A DNA stretch of 64,000 nt from Hypoxylon rubiginosum (taxonomy: Eukaryota > Ascomycota > Sordariomycetes > Xylariales > Hypoxylaceae): the NCBI GenBank assembly GCA_902806565.1, contig CADCXA010000027.1:372001-436000 (forward strand), in the 5' to 3' direction. Each line of letters starts with the position of its first letter. Position 1 is the first letter of the stretch. Shown piece by piece: positions 1 through 15,027 of this stretch. Under the pieces are notes generated by a model. It did no database searches. It had not been told where the DNA came from and saw nothing but the letters and a program-made list of their open reading frames with translations. Position numbers and translations under genes: made by a program.

Positions 1-3000
1 ATTAATAGATGGTTTAGTTAAGTTAATTATTAATATATATATTTATTATATTAAAAGAATATTTAGTTAATTAAAAAAGGATTTTATTATATTAGTAAAA
101 TATAATAAAAAGACGTTATTAAATTAGTTTTTAGTTTTAATTATAATGTTAAATAAATTATATTAATTAACCACGATAATAAAAATAAGTTAAATAAATA
201 TATTATTACTTATAAAAACTATTAATATAAAATTAAAATTATAGTAAAAGTTATTATTTTTTATTAAAAAGTTTATAACAATTATAAAAGCGGTGTAAAA
301 AACGTTAAAAATAAATCTTATTTAATTAAAAAATAAGTTTATAACGATTTTAAAAGTAGTGTAAAAAGTGTTAATAATAGATTTTATTTAATTAAAAAAC
401 GTTAAGTTAAATAAAAACGTTTTTAATTACTTATTATTTCCACTTTAAGATATTTTTAAAAAAAAGATAATTATAATTAATATAAAAATGGTTAAAGTAA
501 AAAAAAATATTATTAATAATATAAATAAATATAAATTTTTATTTATATTAGTTTAAATTAATAATTATTTTATTATATATATTAAATAAGGTTTAAATTA
601 AAAATAATAAGATATATATATAAGGATTATAAAGTGATATAAAATGTTATTAATAATAAAAATAAAAATATAAATAAAACCTAAGATTATTAATTTTTTT
701 TTTATATTATAAAAACGTTTTAATATAATTATTATTAATAATATTATTTAATATAATTGTTACTAATAATATTATTTAATATAATTATTATTAATATTTT
801 TAAAAAAAGTTTATTAAAAGTAACTTAAATTTATAAATAAATTAAATAATATTATATGTTTTTTTTTTTTTATTAATATAAAAGTTTTTTTAAATGTAAA
901 TATTTAAATACCTGGATGTTAAATAAGGTAAATAAGTAAAGTGGTTAATAAATAAAAATATTTAAATTTAATATATATAAGTTATTAACTGGAAATTTAT
1001 TTTAAATAAATTAAATATTATTTATAAGATTAGGTAATATATTATTTATTTTTATAATTTTTTTTTTAAATATATATAAGTATATTAATTTATATTTTAT
1101 TATACTTTAAAAAATTCCTAAGAATTAAAAGTATTTTAAATTTATTTAATTTTTAATAAATGTGGAATAAGTAAAAATTTTTAAACGTATTAATTTTTAT
1201 TATTTAATTTATTTAAAAGTTTTATTATTATTTATAATTTATATTATAAATAATAAAAATATGTATTATAATATATTATATTATATTTATTATATTATAA
1301 CTAAAAATTATTAATATAAAAATAAGGAAAAATAATTAAGTTTTAATTATTTATTTTTTTTTTAACTTTTAATTTAAATATTTATATTATTATATTAATT
1401 AATAGTATTTTATACGACGTTTAATATTAGTTTTAAGTTTTAATAATTATAATAAACTTTTATATTAATATTATTAATAATATTTTTATTGGTTTTTAAT
1501 ATAATATAAGTTTATATTTAATTGTTTTAAATTTTATATATTAGGATTTTTTTAAATATATTTTTAAGTTTTAAAAAAAAGTGCCGATTTTATTTATTAA
1601 CTTAGTTTTTAATAAATAATATAATTAATATATAAATAAGCTTTTAATTTTAATTATAATTAAATAAATTATTAATGATTTTATAGTAAGTTAAAAATTA
1701 GTGATAATTTATAATAAAGTTTATTATATTATTAAATTTATTTAAATTTTAAAGTTAAGTTATATTATTTTATAAATTATTAATTAATAATTTAATAAAA
1801 ATTATATATGTTTATTTTAAAATAATGTTTTAAAAAAGAAAAATAATAAAGCGATTAATAATTTTTTAAATGTTATTTTTATTTGTTAAGATTTATATAA
1901 ATTTTATAATAATTATTATATTATCTTTTTTTTATTATTAAGATATAATAATTTTTATATTTATAAACTAGTTTCTTATATATTTTAAAAGGTTAATAAG
2001 TTTTTTAATATTATATTAAAAGTGTATAAGCTTTTTTATAACAGTTTATATTTTTTTTTTATTGGAGTTTTTTTTAAGTATTTTTTTTTTTGGTTTATAT
2101 AGTTTATTTTCTATTTAAAATTAATACTAATTATAAAATAAAAGAAAGAATTTTTTAAGTTTTAAATTCTTAAGTTTATTTTAATAAAAGGTTGTTAAAT
2201 ATTTATAAAAAAAGTAAAACTAAGTAAATGAAAAAAGGAATTAAAGGTTAATTTAATAGCCGGTAAAAAGTAAAGTTATAAAAAAATAAATAACATTAAA
2301 ATATATTTAAATAAGTTAATAATTAATTTAAATTATAATATTAATTTTAATATATTTAATTAAATATTTATTAATTTAAAATTTTATAAACAATTTTTTA
2401 ATATTTATAGTAGTTTAAATAAATATAGTAGTGATAATAAAAACAAGCTTAATAATACGTATTTTTTAAAGCGTTTTTAATTTTTATTTATTAATAGTAT
2501 TATTAAAAAAGATATTTAAAATAATAGTTTATTATATTATAATTAACAAGTTTTATTACCAAGTAATAATATAGATTTAATATTATTTTAATTTCGTTTT
2601 TTTATAATATATTTAATAAAAATTAATAAATTAATTTCTTTTTTAAATATAAATATTAATTTTATATTTTTATTATTTTAATTTATAGATAATATTAAAA
2701 ATAGTAATATAAATATTATAAATTACAACGGAGAGAATTATTTAAAGAAGTTAATTATTAATGTTTTTAATAAAATAATAATATGATTTTTTTAATAAGT
2801 AATTTTATTGGATTTAATTATATTTTTTTATTTTAATTTTTTTAATTTATTTTTATTTTAATTAAATATTTTTTTATAGTTAAAAAAATAAATTAAAATA
2901 ATAGGTTAGATTATTAGTTTAAGTTTTTTAAAATAGTTTAGTTTTTTTTAATTAAAAAATTATAAATTTAAAACTTAAGTTTATTATATTATTTTAATAT

Positions 3001-3015
3001 AAAAAATTTTATATT
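1..3015 (+). repeat. Long direct repeat, copy A (runs off left edge)
   Basis: This stretch matches 16,615-19,653 in the same orientation along its whole length, at an offset of about 16.6 kb. Differences are mostly C/T and G/A, plus small indels. The copies share an internal 28-bp tandem unit near 720-800, present about two times here and three times in the other copy. The similarity stops near 3,015, exactly where the inverted repeat begins. The left end is outside the window, so the true length is greater than 3 kb. The element family cannot be identified because no coding sequence survives. Confidence 0.8.
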
Positions 3016-3335
3016 TATAAAAATTATTATATTATATTTTTTTTTTATAAAAGCTTGCTGTTTAAATAAGAAAATAAAATCTTGATTATATATTAGTTTA
3101 TATATATTTTATAAAAAAAAGACGAAAGTTAATTAAATAAAAAGGCAAAAAAAAGTAAGGGGTTTAAAAAAAAAAAAGGGGGCTTTAAAGCTTTTTTTTT
3201 TTTTAAAAGAAATAAAAAAAAAATCTACTAGGTTTTAAGTTATTATTAAAGTTATAAGGTTATATAAACAAGGGTTATTATACATCGTTTAAACCGGTGT
3301 TTTACGTTTTTTAATTATAAGTATTTTATAGGTAT
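3013..3335 (+). repeat. Inverted repeat, left arm
   Basis: The sequence, starting at about TTTATAAAAATTATTATATT, matches the reverse complement of roughly 26,010-26,336. Both arms share a long T-run followed by TATAAAAGC, a TTTAAATAA segment and then poly-A/poly-G tracts (a run of 5 G here, 5 C in the opposite arm). Similarity fades at about 3,335. Differences are mainly transitions. The arms lie about 22.7 kb apart. They may be the termini of one large element or two independent copies of one repeat in opposite orientation. Confidence 0.7.
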
Positions 3336-5187
3336 TTATAACGTTATAATATTATATAACGTTTAAAAAAAGTAAGAAAAAAAGCGAGAAAAAAAGGATT
3401 TATATAAAATAAAAAATTTAAGTTTTATAAAAAAAGTGATATTATATAATAAAAATTTTAATTTAAACTTTATATTTTAAATATAAAAAATAATATAATA
3501 TAATAAAAAGTTTTAAAAAAAAAGTTATAATTATTATTTTATTATATTTTATTAAATTATTAGTTTATTTAAATAACGAATTTTTTTAATTTTATTTATT
3601 ATAAGTTTTATATTAATATTTTATTTATATATTTAAATATTTAATTAATTTATATTTTTTTATATTAATTTTATTAATATATTTTTTATTTAATATTTAA
3701 TTATTATTATTATTAGTGTTAAATCTTATAAATTTAAAATTATTATTTATTTTTAAATAATTAATTTAAAATATAATTTTTATTAACTTAAAATTTTTTT
3801 TAAATATAATAAAATAAATAAAATATAGTTTTTTTAAAATATTAATAATATAATTTATATTTTAAATAAACTTTTTTTTTAATTATTTTAAAATATAATT
3901 AATATAATAAATAATTTATTTTTTTATAAAATTAATTTTATTTATTTAATTATTAATTATTTATATATATTTTTATTAAATTAAATAATTAATAAAAATA
4001 TATATATAAAAATAATAAATATTTATTATAAATAAATTTAATAAATTATATTTTTATTTTAAATAAATTTATATTTTAATAAATATTTTATAATTAAATA
4101 AAAATTAAATATTATATTAAATAAATTAAAATAATAATAAATTTAAAATTATATAAATATATTTTTAAATTAAATAATTAATAAATAAGTTTTAAATTAA
4201 ATAATTTAATTAATCTGTTTTATTTAAAGTTAAAAATTAAGTTATAAAATTTATTATTATTAAATTTAAAAGTTAAATTATTAGGTTTATTATTTTTAAA
4301 TATTAAAAGTTATTTTATTAAACTTATTTTATATATAAAATTATTAGTTATATTTATTATATTTATTATTATATATTTTAAATTAATATTATTAATATTT
4401 TATATTAATTAAAATTATATATTAAATTTTCTTTTTAAATTATATTTAAAAGTTATATATTAAAATTATTATTTAAAAAAATAATTTCGTTTTAATAATA
4501 ATATTTTTTAAAAGCTTAAACCATATAAATTATTTTTATAATAAACTTGTTAAAATATTTATTAATATTAATATATAATATTTTTTTTAAAAATATAACT
4601 TTAATATTTATAATTATAATTATATTTATATTTTTAATAAATTATTAATTTTAATTTGTTATTTAAAATTTATAGTTAATAAAAGTAAAATAAATATAAA
4701 GTTTAAATTTTAAGTTTATTTTAAAGTTACTATATTATATATATGTTAAAATATTTAATAAAAAAAATATTATAAATTATATTAATAAATAATAAATAAA
4801 GAAATATAATTAAAATAATAAAAAAATATAAAAAAAAAGTTAAAATGTTTTAATAATAAAAAAATATTAAATATAAATAATAATTAATAAAAAAATAATA
4901 AAAAGAATTATTATTAAAGTTTTTAAATATTAAATATATATATTTATTTTAGTTTATTTTTATATTTAACCGGTATAATTAATATTATTATATTAATATA
5001 ATTTTATTTTTATATTAAGGTTTTAATATTAAGTTATTTATATTGTTTTTAATATTAATAAATTTTATATAAATATTATATTAAAACTAATTAAATTACC
5101 TATATTATTATTTTTAATTTAATATTTATATAAAATGTTTTTTAATAAATAGTTTTTATTTATTATATAATTAAATATAAACCGGAT

Positions 5188-5958
5188 TTATAAAATATAT
5201 AATAATATTTATAAAAAGCAGCTTTTAACTAAGTATTTAAATATTTATTTATAATTTTAAATAATATAATATTTTTATTAAAAAATAATTAAAGTTTAAT
5301 TATTTTAATATAATAATAAATGTTATATTTTTTTATATATATTTATTTTTATTTTTACTTATTTACTTATTTAAAATAAATAAGCATTTTATTATAATAT
5401 TATAAAATTATTATTTTTAATAAATAATTAATATAATTTATTTATATTTTAAATTTTATTATAACATATTAAATTAAATATATATTATATTTTTTTATAT
5501 TTTATTCCGTTTTTATTTTTATATTTAAATAAATATTTAAATAAAATAAATCTATTTATATTATTTTTAAATCAAGTTTATATATAATAATATTTATAAA
5601 AAATAACTTTTAACTAAATATTTAAATTTTTACTTATAATTTTAAATAATATAACACTTTTATTAAAAAATAATTAAAGTTTAATTATTTTAATATAATA
5701 ATAAATATTATATTTTTTTATATATATTTATTTTTATTTTTATTTACTTATTTATTTAAAATAAATAAGTATTTTATTATAATATTATAAGATTATTATT
5801 TTTAATAAATAATTAATATAATTTATTTATATTTTAAATTTTATTATAATATATTAAATTAAATATATATTATATTTTTTTATATTTTATTTTACTTTTA
5901 TTTTTATATTTAAATAAATATTTAAATAAAATAAATCCGTTTATATTATTTTTAAATT
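5188..5958 (+). repeat. 385-bp tandem duplication
   Basis: Two adjacent copies, about 5,188-5,573 and 5,574-5,958, align with a constant offset of 385 bp (for example AATAATATTTATAAAAA at 5,201 and 5,586). They differ by scattered transitions. Confidence 0.75.
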
Positions 5959-6185
5959 AAATTTAATATTATAGTTTATAAAATAAATAGTTATTTAATA
6001 AATAGCTTTTATTAGATTTTTATTTATTTATTAATATATATAATATTTTTTATAAATTTTATATAATTTATAAATTTAATATTATAACTTTTAAAGTGGG
6101 TGGTTACTTAATAAATAGTTTTTATTAAATTCTTTTTTATTTATTAATTTATATAATATTTTTTATAAATTTAATATATAAAATT
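5959..6185 (+). repeat. 113-bp tandem duplication
   Basis: AAATTTAATATTATA at 5,959 recurs at 6,072, followed in both cases by a shared AATAAATAG...TTTTATTA segment. This gives two diverged copies of about 113 bp directly after the 385-bp duplication. Confidence 0.55.
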
Positions 6186-7349
6186 TATATTTATTTATTT
6201 TATATAATGTTTAGTTTTTAATTTTTATTAATAGTTAAATTTAATTATAATAGTTTTATTTATAAATAAATAAACTAATTATTAATATATAATATATTTA
6301 TTTTTATAGTATTTTTTTAATATTTTTTTTTTAATTAAAATATATAATTTATTTTTTATTTTATTTTAATTAATAAATATAACTTAATATATTATTTAAA
6401 ATTAATTAAAACTAAAAAATAAAGTTTTTTAAGGTTAATAACTTAAAATAACTAAATATAAATTAATATATAATTAGTTTTAATGTTTAACTTATATTTT
6501 TTTATTAAATTAATATATATTTTTTTTAGTTTTTTTTTTTATGTTTTATAATTAATAATAATAAATATAAATGTTAATATAAATTTTTTATAATTATAAA
6601 ACTTATTTTAAAATTTAATTAAGATTTTATTTATAATATTTATTTTTTTAATAAATATTAATAAAAGCTTTTTTTTTATTTTATTAAGTTAAATATTTTT
6701 AGTTATTTTAAATAATAAAAAGATGGTTTTTAACGGTTTAATTAATATAAAAATATTAAATATGGTTATATATATAATAATATTTAAATATAAAATAAAA
6801 AATTATATTATAAATTTAACGTTATTTATTATTTTTAAACCTTAAAAATTGTTTTTAATTAATATTATAAATATATTTTTTATAAAAAATAAATATATAA
6901 AAACCTTTAATTTTAAATTGTTTATTATAATAAACACTTATTTTATTACCGTTTTTTTATTTAAAATTTTTAATTAATATTTAAAAAAGAAAATATAAAT
7001 AACTTATTTTTATTATTTTATAAAAATAATTATTACTTATAAGTTTATAAAATAATATAAAATATTAAAAAAAATAATTATTTTTATTTAATAGTTTAAA
7101 ATAATTTTATTTAGTTAAATTGTTTTAAAATTTAATAAATATATATTTTTTATTATTTATTTATTGTTTTTTAAATATTATAATAAAATAATATATATTA
7201 AATTAGTTATTTTTATTTATTTTATTAAAATAATAATTATTATAAATTTATATTATAATTAATAACTAAAGAATTGTTTATTTGTTTATTTAATTTTAAA
7301 AAATCTATTTATTTTTTTTAGCTTTTTTTTATTAGAAGTTTTTTTTAAA

Positions 7350-7615
7350 TATTATAATAAAATATAACTTTAATATCTTGTAATTAAAAGCTATTATAAA
7401 TAATAATAAATATAAGGGATATATTAAAAATATGTTAATTAATATAAATATTTAATTAATATTAAAATATTATATATAATAAAAGTGGTATTTAAAGAAA
7501 GGTTGTTTTAGTATAATATTTAAGTGAGTTATATAATAAGTTTAAATTATATATAGTTTAAAGTATTATATAATATTTTAATATCCTGGCATTTTAATCC
7601 TTAATTTTATTATAG
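7350..7615 (+). repeat. 265-bp direct repeat, left copy
   Basis: This matches 8,643-8,907 with a constant offset of 1,293 bp (ATTATAATAAAATATAA at the start, a TTATTATA stretch at the end). The copies flank a minisatellite-rich core. They could be LTRs of a short non-autonomous element of about 1.56 kb, but no clear TG...CA ends or target duplication are visible after mutation. Confidence 0.65.
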
Positions 7616-7658
7616 CTTTTTTTTATAATAATAATAAGTTTTTATTAAATTAAAGTTA

Positions 7659-7665
7659 TATAAAA

Positions 7666-7696
<31 letters not shown>

Positions 7697-7697
7697 G
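7659..7697 (+). repeat. (AAAT)n microsatellite
   Basis: About nine uninterrupted tetranucleotide units of AAAT, just after the left 265-bp repeat. Confidence 0.85.
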
Positions 7698-7915
7698 TAA
7701 TTAAATTTATAATTACCGCGCTTAAGTAAGTTTTAAAAAAAAAATTTCAGGACGCGTATACTGGTAATTTTTTTGTAGCTTTTTTTTTTATATTTAATAT
7801 TTATATTTTGTAGCTTTTCTTTTTATATTTGATATTTATACCTTTTTATATGTAATTAACACCTTGATTAATTTAATATTATTTTGAATTTTTTTTTTAA
7901 AACCTTGATATTTGG

Positions 7916-8041
7916 GACTTGATTTAAATTTAGATTTAGACTTAAACTTAAACTTAAACTTAGATTTAAATTTAAATTTAAACTTGGATTTGGATTTAAA
8001 CTTAGACTTGTAAACTTAGATTTGTGGATTTGGATTTGAAA
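7916..8041 (+). repeat. Hexanucleotide-like array (ATTTAA/ACTTAG/ATTTGG variants)
   Basis: About 20 degenerate six-base units with a regular TTT or CTT phase. It retains clearly more G and C than the surrounding DNA. It is not a telomeric TTAGGG array. Confidence 0.75.
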
Positions 8042-8085
8042 GGGTAATTATACGGGGCTTTTTGGGCTTCGAAGCCGTTATTTTA

Positions 8086-8330
8086 TACTTGATTTTTACT
8101 TGGTATTTTACTTGGTATTTTATATAATATCTTAAGTATTTAGTATTTTTATAGCTAGTATTTTAATAACTGGGATTTTATGTAATTAGGATTTTATAGG
8201 TTTTAGTTAACTGGTATTTTATAATTAGTATTTTACTTGGTATTTTACTTGGTATTTTAATTAATATCTTACTTGGTATTTTACTTAATATTTTATAATT
8301 AATATTTTATATAGCTAGTAGGTATTATAT
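8086..8330 (+). repeat. Minisatellite with ACTTGGTATTTT unit
   Basis: Repeated copies and variants of a roughly 12-bp ACTTGGTATTTT unit, several of them exact and adjacent (near 8,098-8,122, 8,230-8,255 and 8,273-8,285). Others are degraded to forms such as ATTAGTATTTT. Confidence 0.75.
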
Positions 8331-8642
8331 GTAACTAGTAATAATATATATAAGTTAATTAATATTATATTAACTTAATTAATAGGTATTATAAGTAATT
8401 TTATTTATAGGAATTAAAGGATTTTTTAATATATAGGTTTTAATATAAATGTTTTAATATAATAAAAAAAAAAATAATAAAAAAAAATAAAAAACTTTAA
8501 AACTTTTATATTTAAAAGTTTATAATATTTATCTTAATTAATATAATATAAAATTATTATATTAATTAAAATAAATATAAAATAAATAAAAATGGTTTTT
8601 TTAAAACTATAATTATATAAATTTAAATCTAAATTAAACGTT

Positions 8643-8907
8643 AATTATAATAAAATATAATTTTAATATCTTATAATTAAAAGTTATTGTAAATAATAAT
8701 AAATATAAAAGATATATTAAAAATGTGTTAATTAATATAAATATTTAATTAATATTAAAATATTATATATAATAAAAATAATATTTAAAAAAAAACTATT
8801 CTAATATAATATTTAAGTGAGTTACATAGTAAGCTTAAGTTATATACAATTTAAAATATCATATAACATTTTAACATTTTAGTATTTTAATTTTTAATCT
8901 TATTATA
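8643..8907 (+). repeat. 265-bp direct repeat, right copy
   Basis: Second copy of the repeat at 7,350-7,615, in the same orientation. It is more AT-converted than the left copy; for example, G and C positions of the left copy read A and T here. Confidence 0.65.
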
Positions 8908-11900
8908 ATATAAAAATAATAATTTATTTACCGGTTTAAATTAGAAAAAATCGCCGTAAAAAACCATAGTAAATTATTTATTAAAATTTTTATTATAATA
9001 ATTATATACTTTTTAAGTTTAAAAATAAATTTATTAAAAATTTTTATTAAAAAGTATATTATATTTATTAATAACTAATATATTTATATTTTTTAAAATA
9101 TTAATTTTATTTTAAAATAACTTAATATATTTATTAAAAGTTATTTTTATAATAAAATAAATAATTATTCTATTAAAAAATACCTTTATTTATTTTAAAA
9201 TAACAGTAATTTTAACTTTTTTTTAAATTTTTTTACTTTTTAAAACCTTTATTAAAGTTTTAATTATTTTGTTTTTTTTAATACCGTTACTATTATTAAA
9301 ATATATAAGTAACTAAATATTATTTTTTATTAATAAATAACCTTTATTAAATTTAACAGCTTTTTTTTTATTAAATATATTTAATTATAAAAAAAAAATA
9401 TCTAAGGTTATAATTTATTTTTTATTTAAAGTATTTTTTTAAATATATATTTTATTTATATTAATAAATGTTTAATAAAAATAAATATTAACCGTTATTT
9501 TTATAAAATAATTAAAAGAAATTAAAAGATCTTTTTATTTTAAAAACTATATAATAAAATTCTTATTTATTTTAAAAAATCTTTTATTTTATTTTTTAAA
9601 TATATTACCACTTAAAATTTTAGGTTTATATAAAATAATAAGCTTTAATTTATTTATAAATTTATATAACTTTTTTATATTAAATTAATTAAAATTACTT
9701 TTTTAAACCTTAATATTATTATTAATAGTTTTTAAAAAAAAAAGTTTATTTAAAGTTAATTTTATAAAATTTATATTAATAACCATCTTTTAATAATAAT
9801 TTAATTCTTTATTTATTAAAAAGTTAAAAACTTTAATAAAACTTTTAATTTTATAAAAATAAACTAAATTTATAATTCTAGTTTTAAATATCGATATGTT
9901 TTTTTTTAAAATGTTTATAATATATTATTATATATTAAAAATAAAAACATTAAATATATTATATTTTTTTATTTCCTTTATTTTTTTATTATTATTTTTA
10001 AGGTTATTATTACGTTTTTTAATGTTAAAATTATTATTAAAATTAATAAAACCATTTTTATTAAGTTTTATATTTTAATTTTTACTATTTATAATAGTAT
10101 TTTTTTTAAACTTTTTTAATAAGTTAAAATTTTTATTAATAAATTTAAAATAATTAAATATTAAATTTTAAAACATTTTTTATATTTTAAAAAATATATT
10201 TATAGTTTATAATAAAAAATCTTTTTAAAGTATTAATAATGTTAATTAAATTATAATAATATAAATATATAAGTTGCTTTTTTTAAAATTTAAAAAATAA
10301 ACTCCGGTTAATAAAAACGTTAATATTTTATTTTTTAATATTATATACTAATAATAATTATTATTATATAAAGTATTTTTAAATTTAATATAGTTTTTAA
10401 TTTATATTTTTAATTTAAATATAATTTTAATAATAAAAATATAATTATAAAAACATATATAATAAAATATAAAGTTACGGTATAAATATATTTAAAATAT
10501 ATTAAGCCGGATTTTAATATTATTAAAAAATATTAACTTTTTAATATTTTTTTTTATATTATTATTAAAATTTTTAAATATAAATATCCTTAAATATAAT
10601 TATTAATATTATATAATAAAATAAATAATATTATAATATAATTAATATTAATTAAACTTTAAATAATAATAAATATTATATTTAAATAAGTAATTATAAA
10701 CTTTTATAAATAATAACTTTTAATTAAAAAATATTTAATTAAATATTTTTATTATAAATTTATAAGTTATTTTTTTAAAGTTATTTTAATTAATAAAACC
10801 TAGTTATTTTTAAAATAAATTAATTTTAATAAAGATAAAATTAAATTAATTATATATTAAGGTTTATTATTTAATTATATAATTAATAATATAAAATATT
10901 AAAACTAAAAAATAATTTTTAATAAAAATATAAATATAATTATAATTATATTTAAAAGTAATAGCTATTATTTTATTTTAATAAGTATAATTTTAATTAG
11001 ATTTTTTTAAATAAAACACGTTGTTTTTAATTATATAAGTAAAAAACATTATAAGTTAAAACTAATTAAAATAACATTTTATTATATTATTATTTTTTAT
11101 ACCGTTTTTTTTTCGTATTATTTTAATATATTTTCTATATATAATAATATATTTATATTTTTATAAAATTATAGTAATAAATTAAGCTTTATTTTTTTAT
11201 TTTCTTTTTAATTAATTGATATTTCTTTATATTTCTTTAAATAAAATAAAATAATTAAAATTTTTTATTATAGCTTTTTTTTTAGATTATTTATAGTTAA
11301 AATCTTTTTAAAAGTAACTATTAATTTATTTTATAAAAGTAATACGTTTTTTAATATATTTATTAGTTATTATTTATATAAAAAACTTATTAATATTAAT
11401 ATTTTTATAAAATTATAAAAAGCTATATAAATAAAAAAAACCATGCTTATTAATTTTTATCACTTTAAAATATTTATTTATAAGTTTAAATACGTTATTT
11501 TTTATATTTATATATATAATTTTTTTAAAAAATATTTATAAATAATTATAAAATTATATAATAATTATAATAAAATTTTAATTAATTTTTTTTAAAAGGT
11601 TTTAATATTAATTTAATAATTGTTTTTATATTTTACGTTTAATATTTTTATAATATTTAAAACTTTTAAAAAGCTTTTTTTATATTAATTTAAATTAAAT
11701 TTAATAAATTATTAAAATTTATTATAAATTATATAATAAGTAATTTATATTAAATAATAAGGTTTTTAAATTTATTTTATTATTATATTTTTTTTTATTA
11801 AATAAAAATTATTATCGTTTATATATAAAAATTTTATTTAAAAGCTTTTATATTTAATTATTACTAACTTTTTTTTTATATTTTAATTTATTTTTAATTT

Positions 11901-14900
11901 AAAAAAGCTTTTTAGGTTTTATTAACTAATAAATATCTTATATTTTAAAAAATAAAAACTTATTTATTTAGGTTTTATTAATTTAACTGTTATTATTTTT
12001 AATTATTTAATTAAATATAAAAAAAAAAAATTTTAAATAAGTTATAATTATAATATTATATTAACATAGTTTAATAATAACTTATTTATATATTTTACGT
12101 TAAAAAAAACTTTTAAAACTATAAATTAAAATTATTTTATATATTTATAATTTAAAATTCTATTTATTTTATAAATAAAATTATAATATAAAATTATTTA
12201 TTATTATAATTAATCCATTTTAACTATATAAAAAAAGTTTAATAAATATAAAAATAATATAATAAAAATTACGAATTTTTAAATATTAAATGTTTAATTT
12301 AATTTTAATATATAATTACTTATTTATAAATTATATTTTTATATTTATTATAATAAAATTTTCTTTAGTATATAAAAACTTTTAAATAAAATAAACCTTT
12401 TTAATATTATTAAATTAATTATTAACCACTAAGAAAAATCTAAATAAAATAATAGTTAATAAAGCTTTAATATAATAATATTTTTAATTTTTTTATTAAC
12501 TATTAATATTAATTAATATATTTTTTATTTCTTAATATTTTATATTTTTATTTTTTTTATTACCAATTAATGTTTTATTATTAAAACTTATAATAAATTT
12601 ATTTTATTATTTTATTTTAATATATAAATTTAATAACTATTTATATTAATTAATATTATTAAATATAATAGTATAATTTTTATTAATAATATTTTTATTA
12701 AAAATAAGTAATATTTAGTTTTATTAAAAAATATAAGTAAATTAAGGCGTGGATTTTTTTTTAATGTTAATAATATAAATAATATTTAGGATAATTTAAA
12801 GTAATAATATTTTATTTTCATTTATTTAAAAATCTTAAAAACTTTTATTTAAAGGTATATTTTTATAAAAATAATTTTATATTTTTAAAAAATATAAACA
12901 TTTTATTATAAGATTTTTTTATATATTTAATATTAATATAAGATTTTTTTTAATAGGTTTTTTATTATTATATTATATTATATATATTTATTTAAAAAGA
13001 TTTTTAATTTTATATAATAAAACTTTTATTATATTATAAAAATTATTTATAAAAATAATAATATATTTTATAACTTTATAATAAAACGGATTAAATTAAT
13101 AGTTAGTTTTTAAATTAAAATAAAAGCTTATAAATAAACTATATATAATATTAATAACTAAAATTTTTTTTTTTAAAAATTATAATTATTTAATAATAAA
13201 TAAAAACAAATAAACATAAAAATTAAAAAGTATAGTTAATTAGTAATTAAATAAAACCTTTTTTTTTTTTATAACTTTTATATATATATTATATATATAA
13301 AGTATTTTAATAAATTAAAAAAAATATTTAATATAATTTAAATAACATTTTTTTATATTTAAGTTTAAAAAGAAAAATATTTATAACTAAATAAAAACAT
13401 ATTTAAATAAATCTTCCTATAAAATTAAAATTAAATTATAAGTAAAATATTAAATAAAATATAATTAATATTAATTTATAAATATATTTTTATTTATATA
13501 GATTTATTTTTAAAAGTTAAATACGTATTAAAATTAATAATAAAAAAGTATTTTATAAAAAAATAAATATAACGTTAAAACTGTTTTTTTATTTATAAAA
13601 TTATTTTTTTTATTATTTATTAAATTTTAAAAAACTTAACTTATTATAATATAATTAAAAAATAACGTTTATTGATTTTTTTTAAAAGATTTTTATAGCT
13701 TTAAAATTTTATTATATTAATAATTTAAAATATTAAAAATACTAGGATAAATAAATCCTATAATTTTAAAAATATAATATTAATTTGTTTTTATTTTAAA
13801 TTCGTTATATAACGTAAATTCTTTAATTTTTTAATATTTAAAAACGTGATATTAATATCCTGAAATTTAAAAAAAATGTTATTTAAAAAACACTAAAAGT
13901 TTAATAATAAGGATAATTAAACCTATAAATTAAATAAAGCCTATAAATTAAATATAATTAAAAAATTAAAATATATTTAAATTAAATATTATTTTTTTTT
14001 ATATAAATTTTATATTATTATTAACAAATAGTTTTTTTTTAAAGCCGTGTATATAACTAAATAATTTAAACGTGTTAATAAATATATTATAAATTAATTT
14101 AATATAAATATATTATAAAAAAACGTTAAAAATAAATTTAATAATAACTTTAATATTAATATTATAAAGTTTAAAATATATTTAATTGTTTATATTTTTT
14201 TTATAATTATATATAATAATAATCTAGCTTAATATTATTTAATATCTATATAATATAAGTTATAATATTTAAAATAAAATATATAATATTATTATTTTTA
14301 TTATTATATTATTATTTTATTATTATATATTTATTTAAAAACTATTTTCACTTTAAATAAATATATATTAATTTTTATAATTAAAATCTATTTTATATAA
14401 TAACATATAAAAATATATAAACTTTATAACCTTATTATTATTTAAAATTATTAGTTTTAAAAAAGCCTAAATATATATAAATTTTATAGTTTTACTGTTA
14501 TTTTATATAATTATAACTAGGTAAAAATAAAATTAATTATTTTAAAATATTTTAAATAATAAATTTATATTAACTAAATATAAAAGTTTATAAAATTTAA
14601 TTAGTTATATTATTAATTTTTTATTAAAAAGTAATAATAGTTTTAAAAAAATAATAAAATAAAATTAAAATTTTAATTATATAAATAAGTTATAAAAACT
14701 CTTTTTTTTTAATATCTTAATTAATAATTATAAAATTCTCACTTTTATTTAAAATTAAAAAATGGAAATTAAAAAAAAATATTATTTAACATTTTAAAAA
14801 TCTTAATTATAATTTTAATATTATTAAAATAATAAAATAAAAGTTATTAAAATATTTAATATTATTTTCTTTTTAAATTTATTATAAATAAAAGTATTAA

Positions 14901-15027
14901 TAAACTTATAAACCGCTTATAAATATATTTTTATTATTTATATTATATTAAATATATATTAAATAATATATTATTATATAATTTTTTAAATAAATATTTT
15001 ATATTATTAATATAATGGTAGGAAAAT

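Noticed and set aside
7916..8041. Possible interstitial telomere repeat
   Set aside because: Hexamers are ATTTAA/ACTTAG/ATTTGG variants; no TTAGGG or CCCTAA run is present.
9896..10078. 60-residue ORF in the AT island
   Set aside because: Only Phe, Leu, Ile, Lys and Tyr-type codons, as expected by chance in AT-only DNA; no start context or neighbouring signal.
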